Assembly: GCA_963701735.1 (NCBI GenBank)
Contig: CAVPBI010000002.1
Coordinates: forward strand, 1-64,000
Source of the DNA: CAWABB01 sp963701735
Lineage (GTDB): Bacteria; Bacteroidota; Ignavibacteria; UBA10030; UBA6906
Direction of reading: 5' to 3'
Length of the DNA stretch: 64,000 nucleotides
The first letter of the stretch is position 1. Each line of letters opens with the position of its first letter. The notes below the pieces were generated by a model. It had not been told where the DNA came from and did not search any database. It saw only the letters and a program-made list of their open reading frames with translations. The translations under genes and the position numbers were made by a program. Of the stretch, positions 28,479 to 36,744 are shown piece by piece.

Positions 28479-30632
28479 GAGCCCTCCCCCTCTCCGTCGT
28501 CCTTCGTACCTTCGGCGATCGCCCATTCCTCCCCGCGGATGCGCTTGAGCTCCAGCGGGTGCTCGTCTTCCATCTCCTCCTCGGTCAGCGTCCCCTTCCA
28601 GAATGCAAGATTCAGGGGGTAGGAAGACGGATTGAAGATCACGAAGTAGAAGTGCCAGACGATGATGGCAAGCGTGGCCAACCACGCCTCGTAGTAGTGG
28701 ATCGTTCGTGCGACGTCCCAGCCCAGCTTGGTGAGCAGCCCCAGGAAGGTGTTGTCGAACCAAAGGATCACCCCGGTGATGCTCATGACGGCGGTGCCCC
28801 AGATGAGGGCCCAGTACTCGGCCTTCTCGACGTAACTGAACCGGTCGAGTAGCGGCTTCTCGTCCCGGATGCCGACGTTGTAGGCCAGCACGCCGATGAA
28901 GTCCGAAATGTCCTTCCCGACCGGGAGCATGTCCTTCAGCAGCTGCTTCCCGCGGGGGACGGCAAGCAGATAGTAGGTGTGGTAGAGACTCGCGCCGACC
29001 AGCACCACCGCCGCGACGCGGTGGATGATGCCGCGGAGGTCAAACATCCACGGGCTGATCTGCCGGAACGGCGCAACCCACCAGGCGTCCGGGAAGCGGA
29101 GCGCGAAGCCGGTGAGCACCAGCGTAATGAAGCTCGTGAGCAGCAGGCTGTGTTGGATCCGCTCGCCGAAGGACATCCGCAGGTAGAGGCGGTTGCCGTG
29201 GCGCGGCCGCTGCCGGACTCCCCGCCGGTACTCGAGCTGCGTTCGGGATTTCCTGAAAAAGTCGAGGATGTTGTGAAAGGCCATCCCGCCGATCGTCACG
29301 GTGATCAGCAGGATGTACGTCGACGCCACCCACCGCAGGAGATCGTTCTCGGACTCCGCGGCGATCACGTGTACCGTGCCCTTCGCGAAGTTCGCCGTCG
29401 CCCCGGGATGGCACTCGCCGCAGGTTTTCGGGAGGTTGTCCTTGTGGATGCTGGAGCATGGGGTCGGAGGACGAACGGATGGAATGGACACCGTGGCAGC
29501 TCGCGCAGTTGGCTGCTTCCACGGAGCCGGCGCTGCCGGCAAGACCGTGATAGCTGTCCTGGAAGGTCCTGAAGCGATCACCCGCCAGGCCGTACTTTGC
29601 CGTGAGGCGGACCGATTCGTGGCACGGCTTGCAGACCTGACCCGACACGTTGACCGGCGCGATCGGCGCCCGCGGATCGTCGTGCGCGAGGATCGTGTGT
29701 TCGCCGTGGCAGTCGGTGCACGTCGCCGACTCCCGCACGCCTTTGCCAAGCGCAACCCCGTGGGCGCTCTGAAGATACTCCTCTTTGATGTCGCCGTGGC
29801 ACTGTCCGCACGTCGCCGCGATGTTCAGCTTGTACACCCGCGATTCCGGGTTCGATCCCTTCCGCATCTCGTGACTGCCGTGGCAATCGGAACAGGTGGC
29901 TGCGAGCTCGTTCCCGTGTTTCATCGCCTGGGCATGCACGCTCTTTTCGTAGCCGGCGATGAACCCGGCGGAGGGGGCGACCGCCGCCTTGACGTCCGAG
30001 TTGTCCAGATGGCACGCCAGACACATCGTCGCTTCGTGGGTCCTGCTGGTGGGCGAGGACGTGTCCGCAGCTGCGACCGCCTGGTGTTCGTCATGGCAGT
30101 CCACGCATGTAGGCGCGCCGGTCACTCCCGCGGCAAGTGCAACACCATGATCCGAAGCCATGAACGCGGAGATGATGGCGCTGTGGCATCGCGCGCACGT
30201 ACCCATCACGAACTTCTGATGGGCGTGGGCGTCCGCGCCCGTAAGCCGCTCAACCGCGTGGGGCCGGTGACAATCCGCGCATTGCAGCCGCTGTTTCCCC
30301 GGCGTCTTCGGGTTCGCATGGATGCTCATGGCGAAGTTCACGTACTGCGAATCGCTGTGGCAGCCGGTGCAGTCCACCGGCTTGATGCGGCGTGCGTGAG
30401 GGAGCTCGGAAGGGTTGAACCCTTCATGACAGGAGACACAGCCGAGGTCGGCGTGGACGGATTTCCGGAACACGTTCCGGTCGACGGAGAGGGAGATCTC
30501 CTTCCCGCCTTTCGTCATGGTCAGGCCCTGCTCGCCATGACATGTCAGGCATTCCTCGTCCGTCTGCGCGATAAGGGGGGATGACGCAAGGGTGAGGCAG
30601 AAGAACAGGGCAAGAAATCCAGCTGGCTTCAT
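28475..30632 (-). CDS. 13-heme cytochrome c fused to membrane cytochrome b (CbcL-like), frameshifted
   Basis: About 719 residues. The start chosen at 30632 gives the signal peptide MKPAGFLALFFCLTLASSPL; 13 CXXCH motifs follow (first EECLTCHGEQG, last PKTCGECHPG), then a four- to five-helix b-type cytochrome with LRGIIHRVAAVVLVGASLYH and HYYEAWLATLAIIVWHFYFV. This order matches Geobacter CbcL, an inner-membrane quinol oxidase for low-potential extracellular electron transfer. A frame change near 29,460 falls between heme 12 and heme 13. It is the promoter-proximal gene of the cytochrome operon and is coupled to the 19-heme gene. Confidence 0.85.
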
Positions 30633-30683
30633 CAGGTCCCGGTGATTGACTGCTACCATCACATCTGTGTCCGGTCGGTAGGG

Positions 30684-30752
30684 TCAATACCTATGCCAAA
30701 CCCCGATGCGGAGAAAGTGTTGAATTTTGCCACAATTGCCCCGAAAGTGCCT
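30684..30752 (-). promoter_or_regulatory. Two candidate sigma-54 promoters upstream of the cytochrome operon
   Basis: On the minus strand, TTGGCATAGGTATTGAC (30684-30700) resembles the sigma-54 consensus TGGCAC-N5-TTGC except for the final C, about 50 bases before the first cytochrome start. TAGGCACTTTCGGGGCA (30737-30753) keeps the GG-N10-GC core about 105 bases before it. Two sigma-54 activators are encoded in the window, one immediately upstream. By-eye matches only. Confidence 0.3.
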
Positions 30753-30809
30753 AAAATCTTCCCAGAAATGGAAGTCCCGAGGAGCAACGGTGGGAAAAGG
30801 GTGATGTGA

Positions 30810-31228
30810 CTAGACGCTCAGGAGGTCGTCGACCCGCTTGGATACGGTCCCGATCTCGAAGGGCTTGTAGAACACGGCGTCCGCGGTTGCGCAGCTCCGA
30901 ATCTAGATCCATGTCCTTCGGACTGTAGACATAGAGGATGATGATCGGGAGCGCAGGGTGCAGCTGCCTGAAGGCATCGATGCGGTCGACCAGTCGTCTG
31001 GACGGCCCTTCGTCGACCAGGATGAGGTCCACCGCCTCGACTCCTCGCATCTCCTCCTGCAGGACGGAGATGCCCGGGGCCGTGAGCGACCCCGTACCGG
31101 TCACCGAAAAGCATGGAGAGGCTCAGGCAGAAATTGGGGTCGGGGCTGACGATCAGGATCGTCTTCCTCCCTTCGTCCCCATGTTGCTCAGCAACCCGGA
31201 CTTCCCTTTTATCCTGGACCGTCCCCAT
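30810..31228 (-). CDS. Stand-alone response-regulator receiver protein, divergent, frameshifted
   Basis: A receiver-only protein of about 138 residues. Visible: KTILIVSPDPNF (beta-1, where the usual acidic pair DD is reduced to SP-D), VDLILVDEGPS with the phospho-acceptor Asp, and FYKPFEIGTVSKRVDDLLSV with the conserved Lys. Frame changes are needed near 31,100 (a G run) and near 30,890. The start lies within the end of the UspA gene (GGTGAGAATG overlapping its TGA), so it is co-translated. It lies just upstream of the cytochrome operon. Confidence 0.65.
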
Positions 31229-31230
31229 TC

Positions 31231-31725
31231 TCACCGAATATGCAGGTCGTGTTCGACGTCTTCGGCCGCGATGATATATTCCCGTACAACCCTGGGCTTC
31301 ACCGTCAGTACCGGCGCGGTGGACATTCTGACCGCTTTTTCTGCCACGCTGCCCATCAGAACATGCTTGAGACCCGTCCGCCCGTGGGTTGCCATGACGA
31401 CGAGGTCGATGTGCTCGTCCGAAACAAACTTGCAGATCTCCGCGGCCGGGTTACCGAGGCGGACGATCTGACGGACATGCATGTCGGCTTTGATGTTTTG
31501 CTCCACAAACCTGGCGAGGTTATGCGTCGCTTCTTCAAGTGTTTTCTGATGCGCCGGGTCCGCGCCTTGCGACCCCTTCGAACCCCTGTGGTTGGCAGGT
31601 TCAGCCACATACATGATTGACAACTCGGACGCATACAGAAGCCCGAACGTCGAGGCGTGATCCATGGCGGCCAGCGAGAACTCGGACAGGTCCGTCGTCA
31701 CAAGTATCTTCTGCAAGTAGACCAT
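31231..31725 (-). CDS. Universal stress protein (UspA family)
   Basis: A 164-residue cytoplasmic Usp domain. N-terminal KILVTTDLSEFSLAAMDHA and the nucleotide-binding GRTGLKHVLMGSVAEKAVRM (G-2x-G-9x-GS type) are present, so ATP binding is likely. It is intact and overlaps the receiver gene. Usp proteins often accompany redox or energy-starvation responses; a specific function cannot be assigned. Confidence 0.88.
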   Translation of the reverse strand: MVYLQKILVTTDLSEFSLAAMDHASTFGLLYASELSIMYVAEPANHRGSKGSQGADPAHQKTLEEATHNLARFVEQNIKADMHVRQIVRLGNPAAEICKFVSDEHIDLVVMATHGRTGLKHVLMGSVAEKAVRMSTAPVLTVKPRVVREYIIAAEDVEHDLHIR

Positions 31726-31886
31726 CGTTCAATCCCCCGAAGTCAATGGGCATGGTGGTCAAGATATGTGCCAACCGTACCTGCCCTGGCAGAAGCGCGG
31801 GAGTGCATTTTCCGTTCGAATCGAAATCCGGAGGCGGAACCCGTTGAAACGGCTTCCAAATTGTGGGAAAGCGCGGGGAGAAATTC

Positions 31887-33252
31887 CTACGGCTGCAAAC
31901 TGATCTGCAGCTCCTCGATCTTGCGGTAGAGCGATGAGAGGCTGATCTTCAGGGCTTTTGCGGTGGCTTCCTTGTTGTGCTGGTGAGCGCGAAGGACGTG
32001 CGTGATGAATTGTCGCTCGAAGTCGTCCACCGCGTCCTTGAGCGTCCGGTTGGTGTCGAAGGGGTGCATGGAGTCCGGCCGGACATTGAAGAGACCGGGG
32101 AGATCGCCCTTGGTCACGATCGATCCGTCGGTGAAGATGATCGCGCGCTCGATGATGTTCTCCAGCTCGCGGATCTCTCCCTTCCACTGATGCGCCAGGA
32201 GGTACTTCATGACCTCGTTATCCACGCCCTGCACATCTTTCCCCATTTCCCTGGGCGTATTTCGCCACAAAGTGCTGGACCAGGAGCGGGATATCGTCCA
32301 TCCGCTCGGCCAGGGACGGGAGATTGATCTCCACGATGTTCAGCCGGTAGTACAGGTCCTCCCGGTACCGCCCCTCTTCGACCTCCTTGGTCAGGTTCTT
32401 GTTGGTCGAGGAGATGATCCTGACGTCCACCCCTGCCGGGAGCACCGTCCCGACCGGCGTGATCTCCTTCAGCTCAATCGCCCGCAGCAGTTTCACCTGC
32501 AGATGCAGGGGGATCTCGCTGATCTCATCCAGGAACAGTGTCCCTCCATCCGCCGCCTTGAAGAACCCCTCCCGGTCCATCGTCGCCCCGGTGAACGCGC
32601 CGCGCTTGTGCCCGAAAAGCTCGCTCTCGAAGAGATTCTCGACGATCGCGCCGCAATTCACGGGGATGAACGGCCCGGCACTCCGCTTGCTGTTATAGTG
32701 GATGGCCCGGGCCACCAGCTCTTTCCCCGTTCCGCTCTTCCCGTTGATCAGCACCGTCCCGTCCGTCGCGGCGACTTTCTTGATCGTCTCGAACACGCGG
32801 TGCATTGCGGGACTCTGGCCGATGATGTTCCCGAAGTCGTACTGCCGGTTCAGTTCGGTCCGGAGCAGCTTGTTCTCGAGCTTCAGCTGCTTCGAGGCAA
32901 GCAGACGCTTCACCTTCACGAGCAGCTCATCGAACTCCACAGGCTTCAGAATGTAATCGACCGCTCCCTGGCGCAGTGCCGAGATCGCGGTCTCGATCGA
33001 CCCATAGGCGGTGATGATGACCACGAGCGTCTCGGGGCTCACCTTGCTCACGTTCTCCAGCAGCTCGATCCCCTTCATCTCGGGCATCTCGAGGTCGGTC
33101 AGAACCAGGTCGATCCCGTCCTCGCGGATGATGTCCAGCGCCGCGCGTCCGTTCGGCGCCTCGCGCACCCGGTAGCCCTCTTTGGCCAGGATGAACGTGA
33201 GCGACTCCCGGATGATTTCTTCGTCATCGACGATCAGGATCGATTCAGGCAT
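31887..33252 (-). CDS. NtrC/AtoC-family sigma-54-dependent response regulator, frameshifted
   Basis: Receiver (ILIVDDEEIIRESL; phospho-Asp in LVLTDLEMPEMKG; Lys in YILKPVEF), AAA+ activator domain (Walker A GKSGTGKELVARAI, sigma-54 contact loop GAFTGAT, Walker B TLFLDEI, arginine finger region REDLYYRLNI) and a Fis-type DNA-binding helix-turn-helix (NKEATAKALKISLSSLYRKI). An extra G in GGGGAAA near 32,245 splits the frame. The start overlaps the histidine kinase stop by 8 bases. It is the best candidate regulator of the cytochrome operon 1.2 kb downstream. Confidence 0.92.
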
Positions 33253-34669
33253 TCTGATACTCCTTTGCGTTCAACGGGAGCAGGATCGAGAACGACGTGC
33301 CCTGCCCGGGCACCGAGTCCACGACGATGTCTCCCCGAAAACTCTTCACGATCCCGTAGCTGACCCAGAGTCCGAGGCCCGTCCCTTCGCCCACGGTTTT
33401 CGTGGTGAAGAACGGCTCGAAGATTTTCGGCAGATGCTCCGGGATAATGCCGTGGCCCTCGTCGGTGATGGTCACGCGCACGAACTCTTCGTCCCGCTCG
33501 AAGTTTGTGGTGATCGTCCCCTTCGCGCCGGCCATGGCGTCCACCGCGTTCAGCAGCACGTTGATGAACACCTGGGAGATCTGGTCGGGAACCAGCGTCA
33601 GGATCGGGATCGGCCCGCGCACGTGGGTCACGAACGTCACGCTCTTGGCCTTCTTCCCCATCTTCACGATCTCGACTGCGTCGGTGAGGAGCTTGACGAG
33701 GTCGGTCGGCCGGATCTGGTAGTTCGATGGCCGCGAGAAATCCACAAGGTCGCGGATGATCTTCGTGATGCGGTGGACCTGCGACTGCACGAGCCCGAGC
33801 TTCTCCTTGGCCGCTTCGTCTGACAGCGTCCGCATCAAAACCTGCACGATAGAGGAGATCGACGCCAGGGGGTTCCCGACCTCATGCGCGATGCCCGCCG
33901 CAAGGGTCCCGATGCTCTCCATCTTCTGCGAGTGCATGAGCTGCTGTTCGAGCGCTTTCTGCTCGGTGATGTCGCGGTGCGCGCCCAGGTAACCGATCAC
34001 CCGTGCGTCGCCGTCGATGATCGGCGAGATCAAGAGCTGTGTATAGACCGCCTGCCCGTCCTTCCGGCGGTTCTCGATCTCTCCGTTCCAGACCTTTCCG
34101 GCGCTGATCGCGGCCCACACCTTCGACCAGAACTCGCGGGGGTACTTCCGGCTGCTGATGAGGCTGGGGTTCTTCCCGATCAGCTCTTCTTTGTTGTAGC
34201 CGGTCACCTTCTCGAAGGCGGGATTGACGTAGATCATGCGCCCGCTCGCGTCGGTGATCTGGATGGGGTTGACGGTGTAGTGAACGACGTTCGAGAACCT
34301 GAGCAGGTCGAGCTCCTGCTCTTTCCGTTTCGAGACGTCCCGCGCAATGATATAATAGAGGTTGCGGCCGTTGTTCTCGAACCGCGAGATGAACAGCACC
34401 GCGTCGATGGGCTTTCCCCGGGGGCGCTTGATGCGCACATCTACCTCGCGCATCAGCCCGTCGGCGGTGCAGGCGGCGAAATCCAGCGGGGGTGAGTCCG
34501 GGGCGAGCACATCGGAGAATTTCATGTCGCCCCCGGGCGCGGCTGTCAGGCCGAAGAATTCGCGGGCCCGGGCGTTGAGCCCGAGGATCGTCTTCTCCTC
34601 GGACACAACGAGGCACATATCGGGAATGACATCCAGCAGAAAGAACGATGTAGGAGCAGAGGGACGCAT
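33245..34669 (-). CDS. Soluble PAS-domain sensor histidine kinase
   Basis: 474 residues without membrane segments: N-terminal PAS-like domain (VIPDMCLVVSEEKTILGLNA), second PAS (VVHYTVNPIQITDASGRMIY) with PAC (GYLGAHRDITEQKALEQQL), HisKA with the phospho-His in GIAHEVGNPLASISS, and HATPase with N box NVLLNAVDAMAG and GTGLGLWVSYGIV. It senses a cytoplasmic signal, perhaps redox or energy state. It is coupled to the NtrC-type regulator. The H-box type HEVGNPL is common in kinases paired with sigma-54 activators. Confidence 0.93.
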   Translation of the reverse strand: MRPSAPTSFFLLDVIPDMCLVVSEEKTILGLNARAREFFGLTAAPGGDMKFSDVLAPDSPPLDFAACTADGLMREVDVRIKRPRGKPIDAVLFISRFENNGRNLYYIIARDVSKRKEQELDLLRFSNVVHYTVNPIQITDASGRMIYVNPAFEKVTGYNKEELIGKNPSLISSRKYPREFWSKVWAAISAGKVWNGEIENRRKDGQAVYTQLLISPIIDGDARVIGYLGAHRDITEQKALEQQLMHSQKMESIGTLAAGIAHEVGNPLASISSIVQVLMRTLSDEAAKEKLGLVQSQVHRITKIIRDLVDFSRPSNYQIRPTDLVKLLTDAVEIVKMGKKAKSVTFVTHVRGPIPILTLVPDQISQVFINVLLNAVDAMAGAKGTITTNFERDEEFVRVTITDEGHGIIPEHLPKIFEPFFTTKTVGEGTGLGLWVSYGIVKSFRGDIVVDSVPGQGTSFSILLPLNAKEYQNA

Positions 34670-34803
34670 ATTGCCGTATCATTAATGATACCCATTTGCG
34701 CCCCGAATTTCAACGAATCCCACCCTGCCTGGCGCCGGAGAAACACAAAGGCCGGCGCCACCCTTTCGGGGGCGACGGCCTCATGCTGCCGGCGCGCCTG
34801 CTG

Positions 34804-35173
34804 CTAGCGCGTCAGGTCTATCCGCCAGTCGGCGTTCTCCCGGACAAGGAGGATCAACTCCTCATCGGACGAACCATCGCAATACCGCATGGTGAGTTCC
34901 ACCGCAGCGTGCCGGGTATCTTCCCAGAGGTCTTCCGCTTCCAGCGAAAGAAGCCCGCCGTGCGTGTCGATCTCGGCACGGTTCCGGGCGAAGATCGCGG
35001 CCAGCTTGTCCTCGCCGATACCCTGTTCGGAGCACTTCGGGGAGCATGGCCATGACGGCACTGTTGTTCCCTGCGGCGACCTCCTTCACGAACCGCTCCA
35101 CGACCACCGATGGGTGCGGTTCGACGGAGGCAAGCCATCCGCTGGAGAGATACGATTCGAGGAAGACGTCCAT
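34804..35173 (-). CDS. Hypothetical protein, NTF2-like, frameshifted
   Basis: About 122 residues once a frame change near 35,025-35,035 is allowed (MLPEVLRTG / IGEDKLAAIF). The segment RFVKEVAAGNNSAVMAMLPE and the following strands (AAVELTMRYCDGSSDEELIL) resemble small NTF2-like/DUF4878-type domains that sit in secreted or lipoprotein contexts, but no clear signal peptide is visible from the ATG at 35173. Assignment to that fold is tentative. Confidence 0.45.
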
Positions 35174-35448
35174 GGTACGCTCGTCGTTCAGGGGTGCACA
35201 GACTTCAGTTGACTTTCTGTCTGAATATACGAACGAGATCGCCGTTTGTTTATTACTCGAACGTTAAATCTGCGTTAAAAAATGTTCACGGTTCCGCTCG
35301 CAGTCGCTCCACCCCTGACGTCGGGTGATCGTCTCCGGGTCACCGTGAGGCGTGCGTGCCGGACCTGGTCACCCGGGAGCAGTCACCCGATGGGCGGGGC
35401 AACTTCGCAGGTGTTTGATTATCTTGCTGATGAACGAACTCACCGCAG
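35174..35448. promoter_or_regulatory. Divergent intergenic region
   Basis: AT-rich near 35,240-35,290 (GTTTGTTTATTACTCGAACG, TTAAAAAATG), which suits promoters for the flanking divergent genes. A dispersed inverted repeat CGGGTGA (about 35,323) and TCACCCG (about 35,393) could form a leader structure. No known riboswitch was recognised. Confidence 0.3.
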
Positions 35449-36711
35449 GTGACGATGGAACACGCGGGCCCATCCACATACGTCGACTATCTTCAGCGGG
35501 CCTCCTCCCGCGAAGGGGGGACCCCGCGTGCAACGGCACCCGGGGAGTGTTCCTCTCCCTCGGGAGCGCGTTGCAGGTTGTGTATGGCCGGGGCGCTTCT
35601 CTATGAGCGGGAATACCCCCTCAAGGCGGCCGCCCTGAAGGAGTTCTGGTCGGCAACCCTGCCGGACGTGCCCCTGGCGGAGCTGGCACCCTCCATCCGG
35701 GGCAGGGAGTACCGCTTCGTGTCGAAGCGGAAGGCATACAGAGACGGGAAAAGCGTTCGACTGGGGTTGATCGATCCGGATGAGCGCGCATCGGGGGGAT
35801 TCATCAGCGTCGGCCGGTGCGCGATCGAGCCACCCGCACACGCGGCCATCTACCAGGCCGCCGGGAAGCTTCTGGCCTCGCCGGAGGCCGGTGGGCTCGC
35901 CTCCGTCCTCCGCTATGTCATCGTCAAGGGGGACGAGAACGAATACCTGGTCCTCCTGAACATCGGCCCGATGCATCCGGCGGTGGTCAAGGCGGCGGGT
36001 GCGTTTTCGAAGCAGCTGGCCCGGCAGGCCCCCGGGGTGAAGTCCCTCCTCCTCTACGAGGACACGACTGGCGGCCGATACTATCTCGGGTCGGAGCGCG
36101 GCAGGGTGCCGAAGATAAGGAAGATCTTCGGCCGGGAGACCCTCCTGGTGCGCGCCGAGGGGCGCCCCTTCCTGTTCGGCCCGCTCGCGTTTTCGCAGGT
36201 GAACCGGAGCATGATCGAGCCGCTCGTGCGCGGGGTCAGGACAATGCTCGAGCCGCGTGCTTCGCAGACGCTCTTCGACCTCTACTGCGGGTACGGCCTC
36301 TTCGCGCTCTCGCTTGCCGGCGGCGTCCGGGCGGCGGTCGGCGTGGAGTCGGGACGCGATGCGATCGATGCGGCGCGCGCGAACGCAGAACGCCACCGCA
36401 TCCGCACGGCCCGGTTCATGCAGAGTGACATTTCGGGGCAGACGATCGGAAGAGTGATGCGCGACGCGGCGCCGGGCGACGCAGTCATCCTCGACCCGCC
36501 CCGGGGAGGCACGGCGCCGGGGGTCATCGAGGGAATCGCAGCGCGTGCGCCCTCGCGCGTCGTGCACATCTTCTGCAACATCGAGGGGATCAAGGGTGAG
36601 TTGAAACGGTGGGTCTCCCACGGGTACGTCGCGCGTCAGGCGGTTCCCTACGACCTCTTTCCGGGGACCGCAGCTGTGGAGGTCATGGCGCTGCTGACCC
36701 CTGCACCGTGA
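35449..36711 (+). CDS. TrmA/RlmD-family RNA (uracil-5-)-methyltransferase
   Basis: SAM-dependent methyltransferase for uridine in tRNA or 23S rRNA. Fe-S-type cysteines occur near the N-terminus (GECSSPSGARCRLC) with a fourth in SVGRCAIEP. The catalytic domain has FSQVNRSMIEPL, the SAM motif TLFDLYCGYGLFALSLAGG, AVILDPPRGG and the nucleophile Cys in HIFCNIEGIKGELKRW. The last motif departs from the usual SCNPxTLARD, so this is a divergent branch. No TRAM domain is present. The first in-frame starts are GTG 35449 and ATG 35455. It is the first plus-strand gene. Confidence 0.82.
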   Translation: MTMEHAGPSTYVDYLQRASSREGGTPRATAPGECSSPSGARCRLCMAGALLYEREYPLKAAALKEFWSATLPDVPLAELAPSIRGREYRFVSKRKAYRDGKSVRLGLIDPDERASGGFISVGRCAIEPPAHAAIYQAAGKLLASPEAGGLASVLRYVIVKGDENEYLVLLNIGPMHPAVVKAAGAFSKQLARQAPGVKSLLLYEDTTGGRYYLGSERGRVPKIRKIFGRETLLVRAEGRPFLFGPLAFSQVNRSMIEPLVRGVRTMLEPRASQTLFDLYCGYGLFALSLAGGVRAAVGVESGRDAIDAARANAERHRIRTARFMQSDISGQTIGRVMRDAAPGDAVILDPPRGGTAPGVIEGIAARAPSRVVHIFCNIEGIKGELKRWVSHGYVARQAVPYDLFPGTAAVEVMALLTPAP

Positions 36712-36744
36712 CGCGTCCGGATCAGGGCTGCATGTCGAGCCCTG

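Noticed and set aside
35300..35448. Possible riboswitch upstream of the RNA methyltransferase
   Set aside because: Only a short dispersed inverted repeat is present; none of the conserved core sequences of cobalamin, SAM, TPP or c-di-GMP riboswitches could be found.
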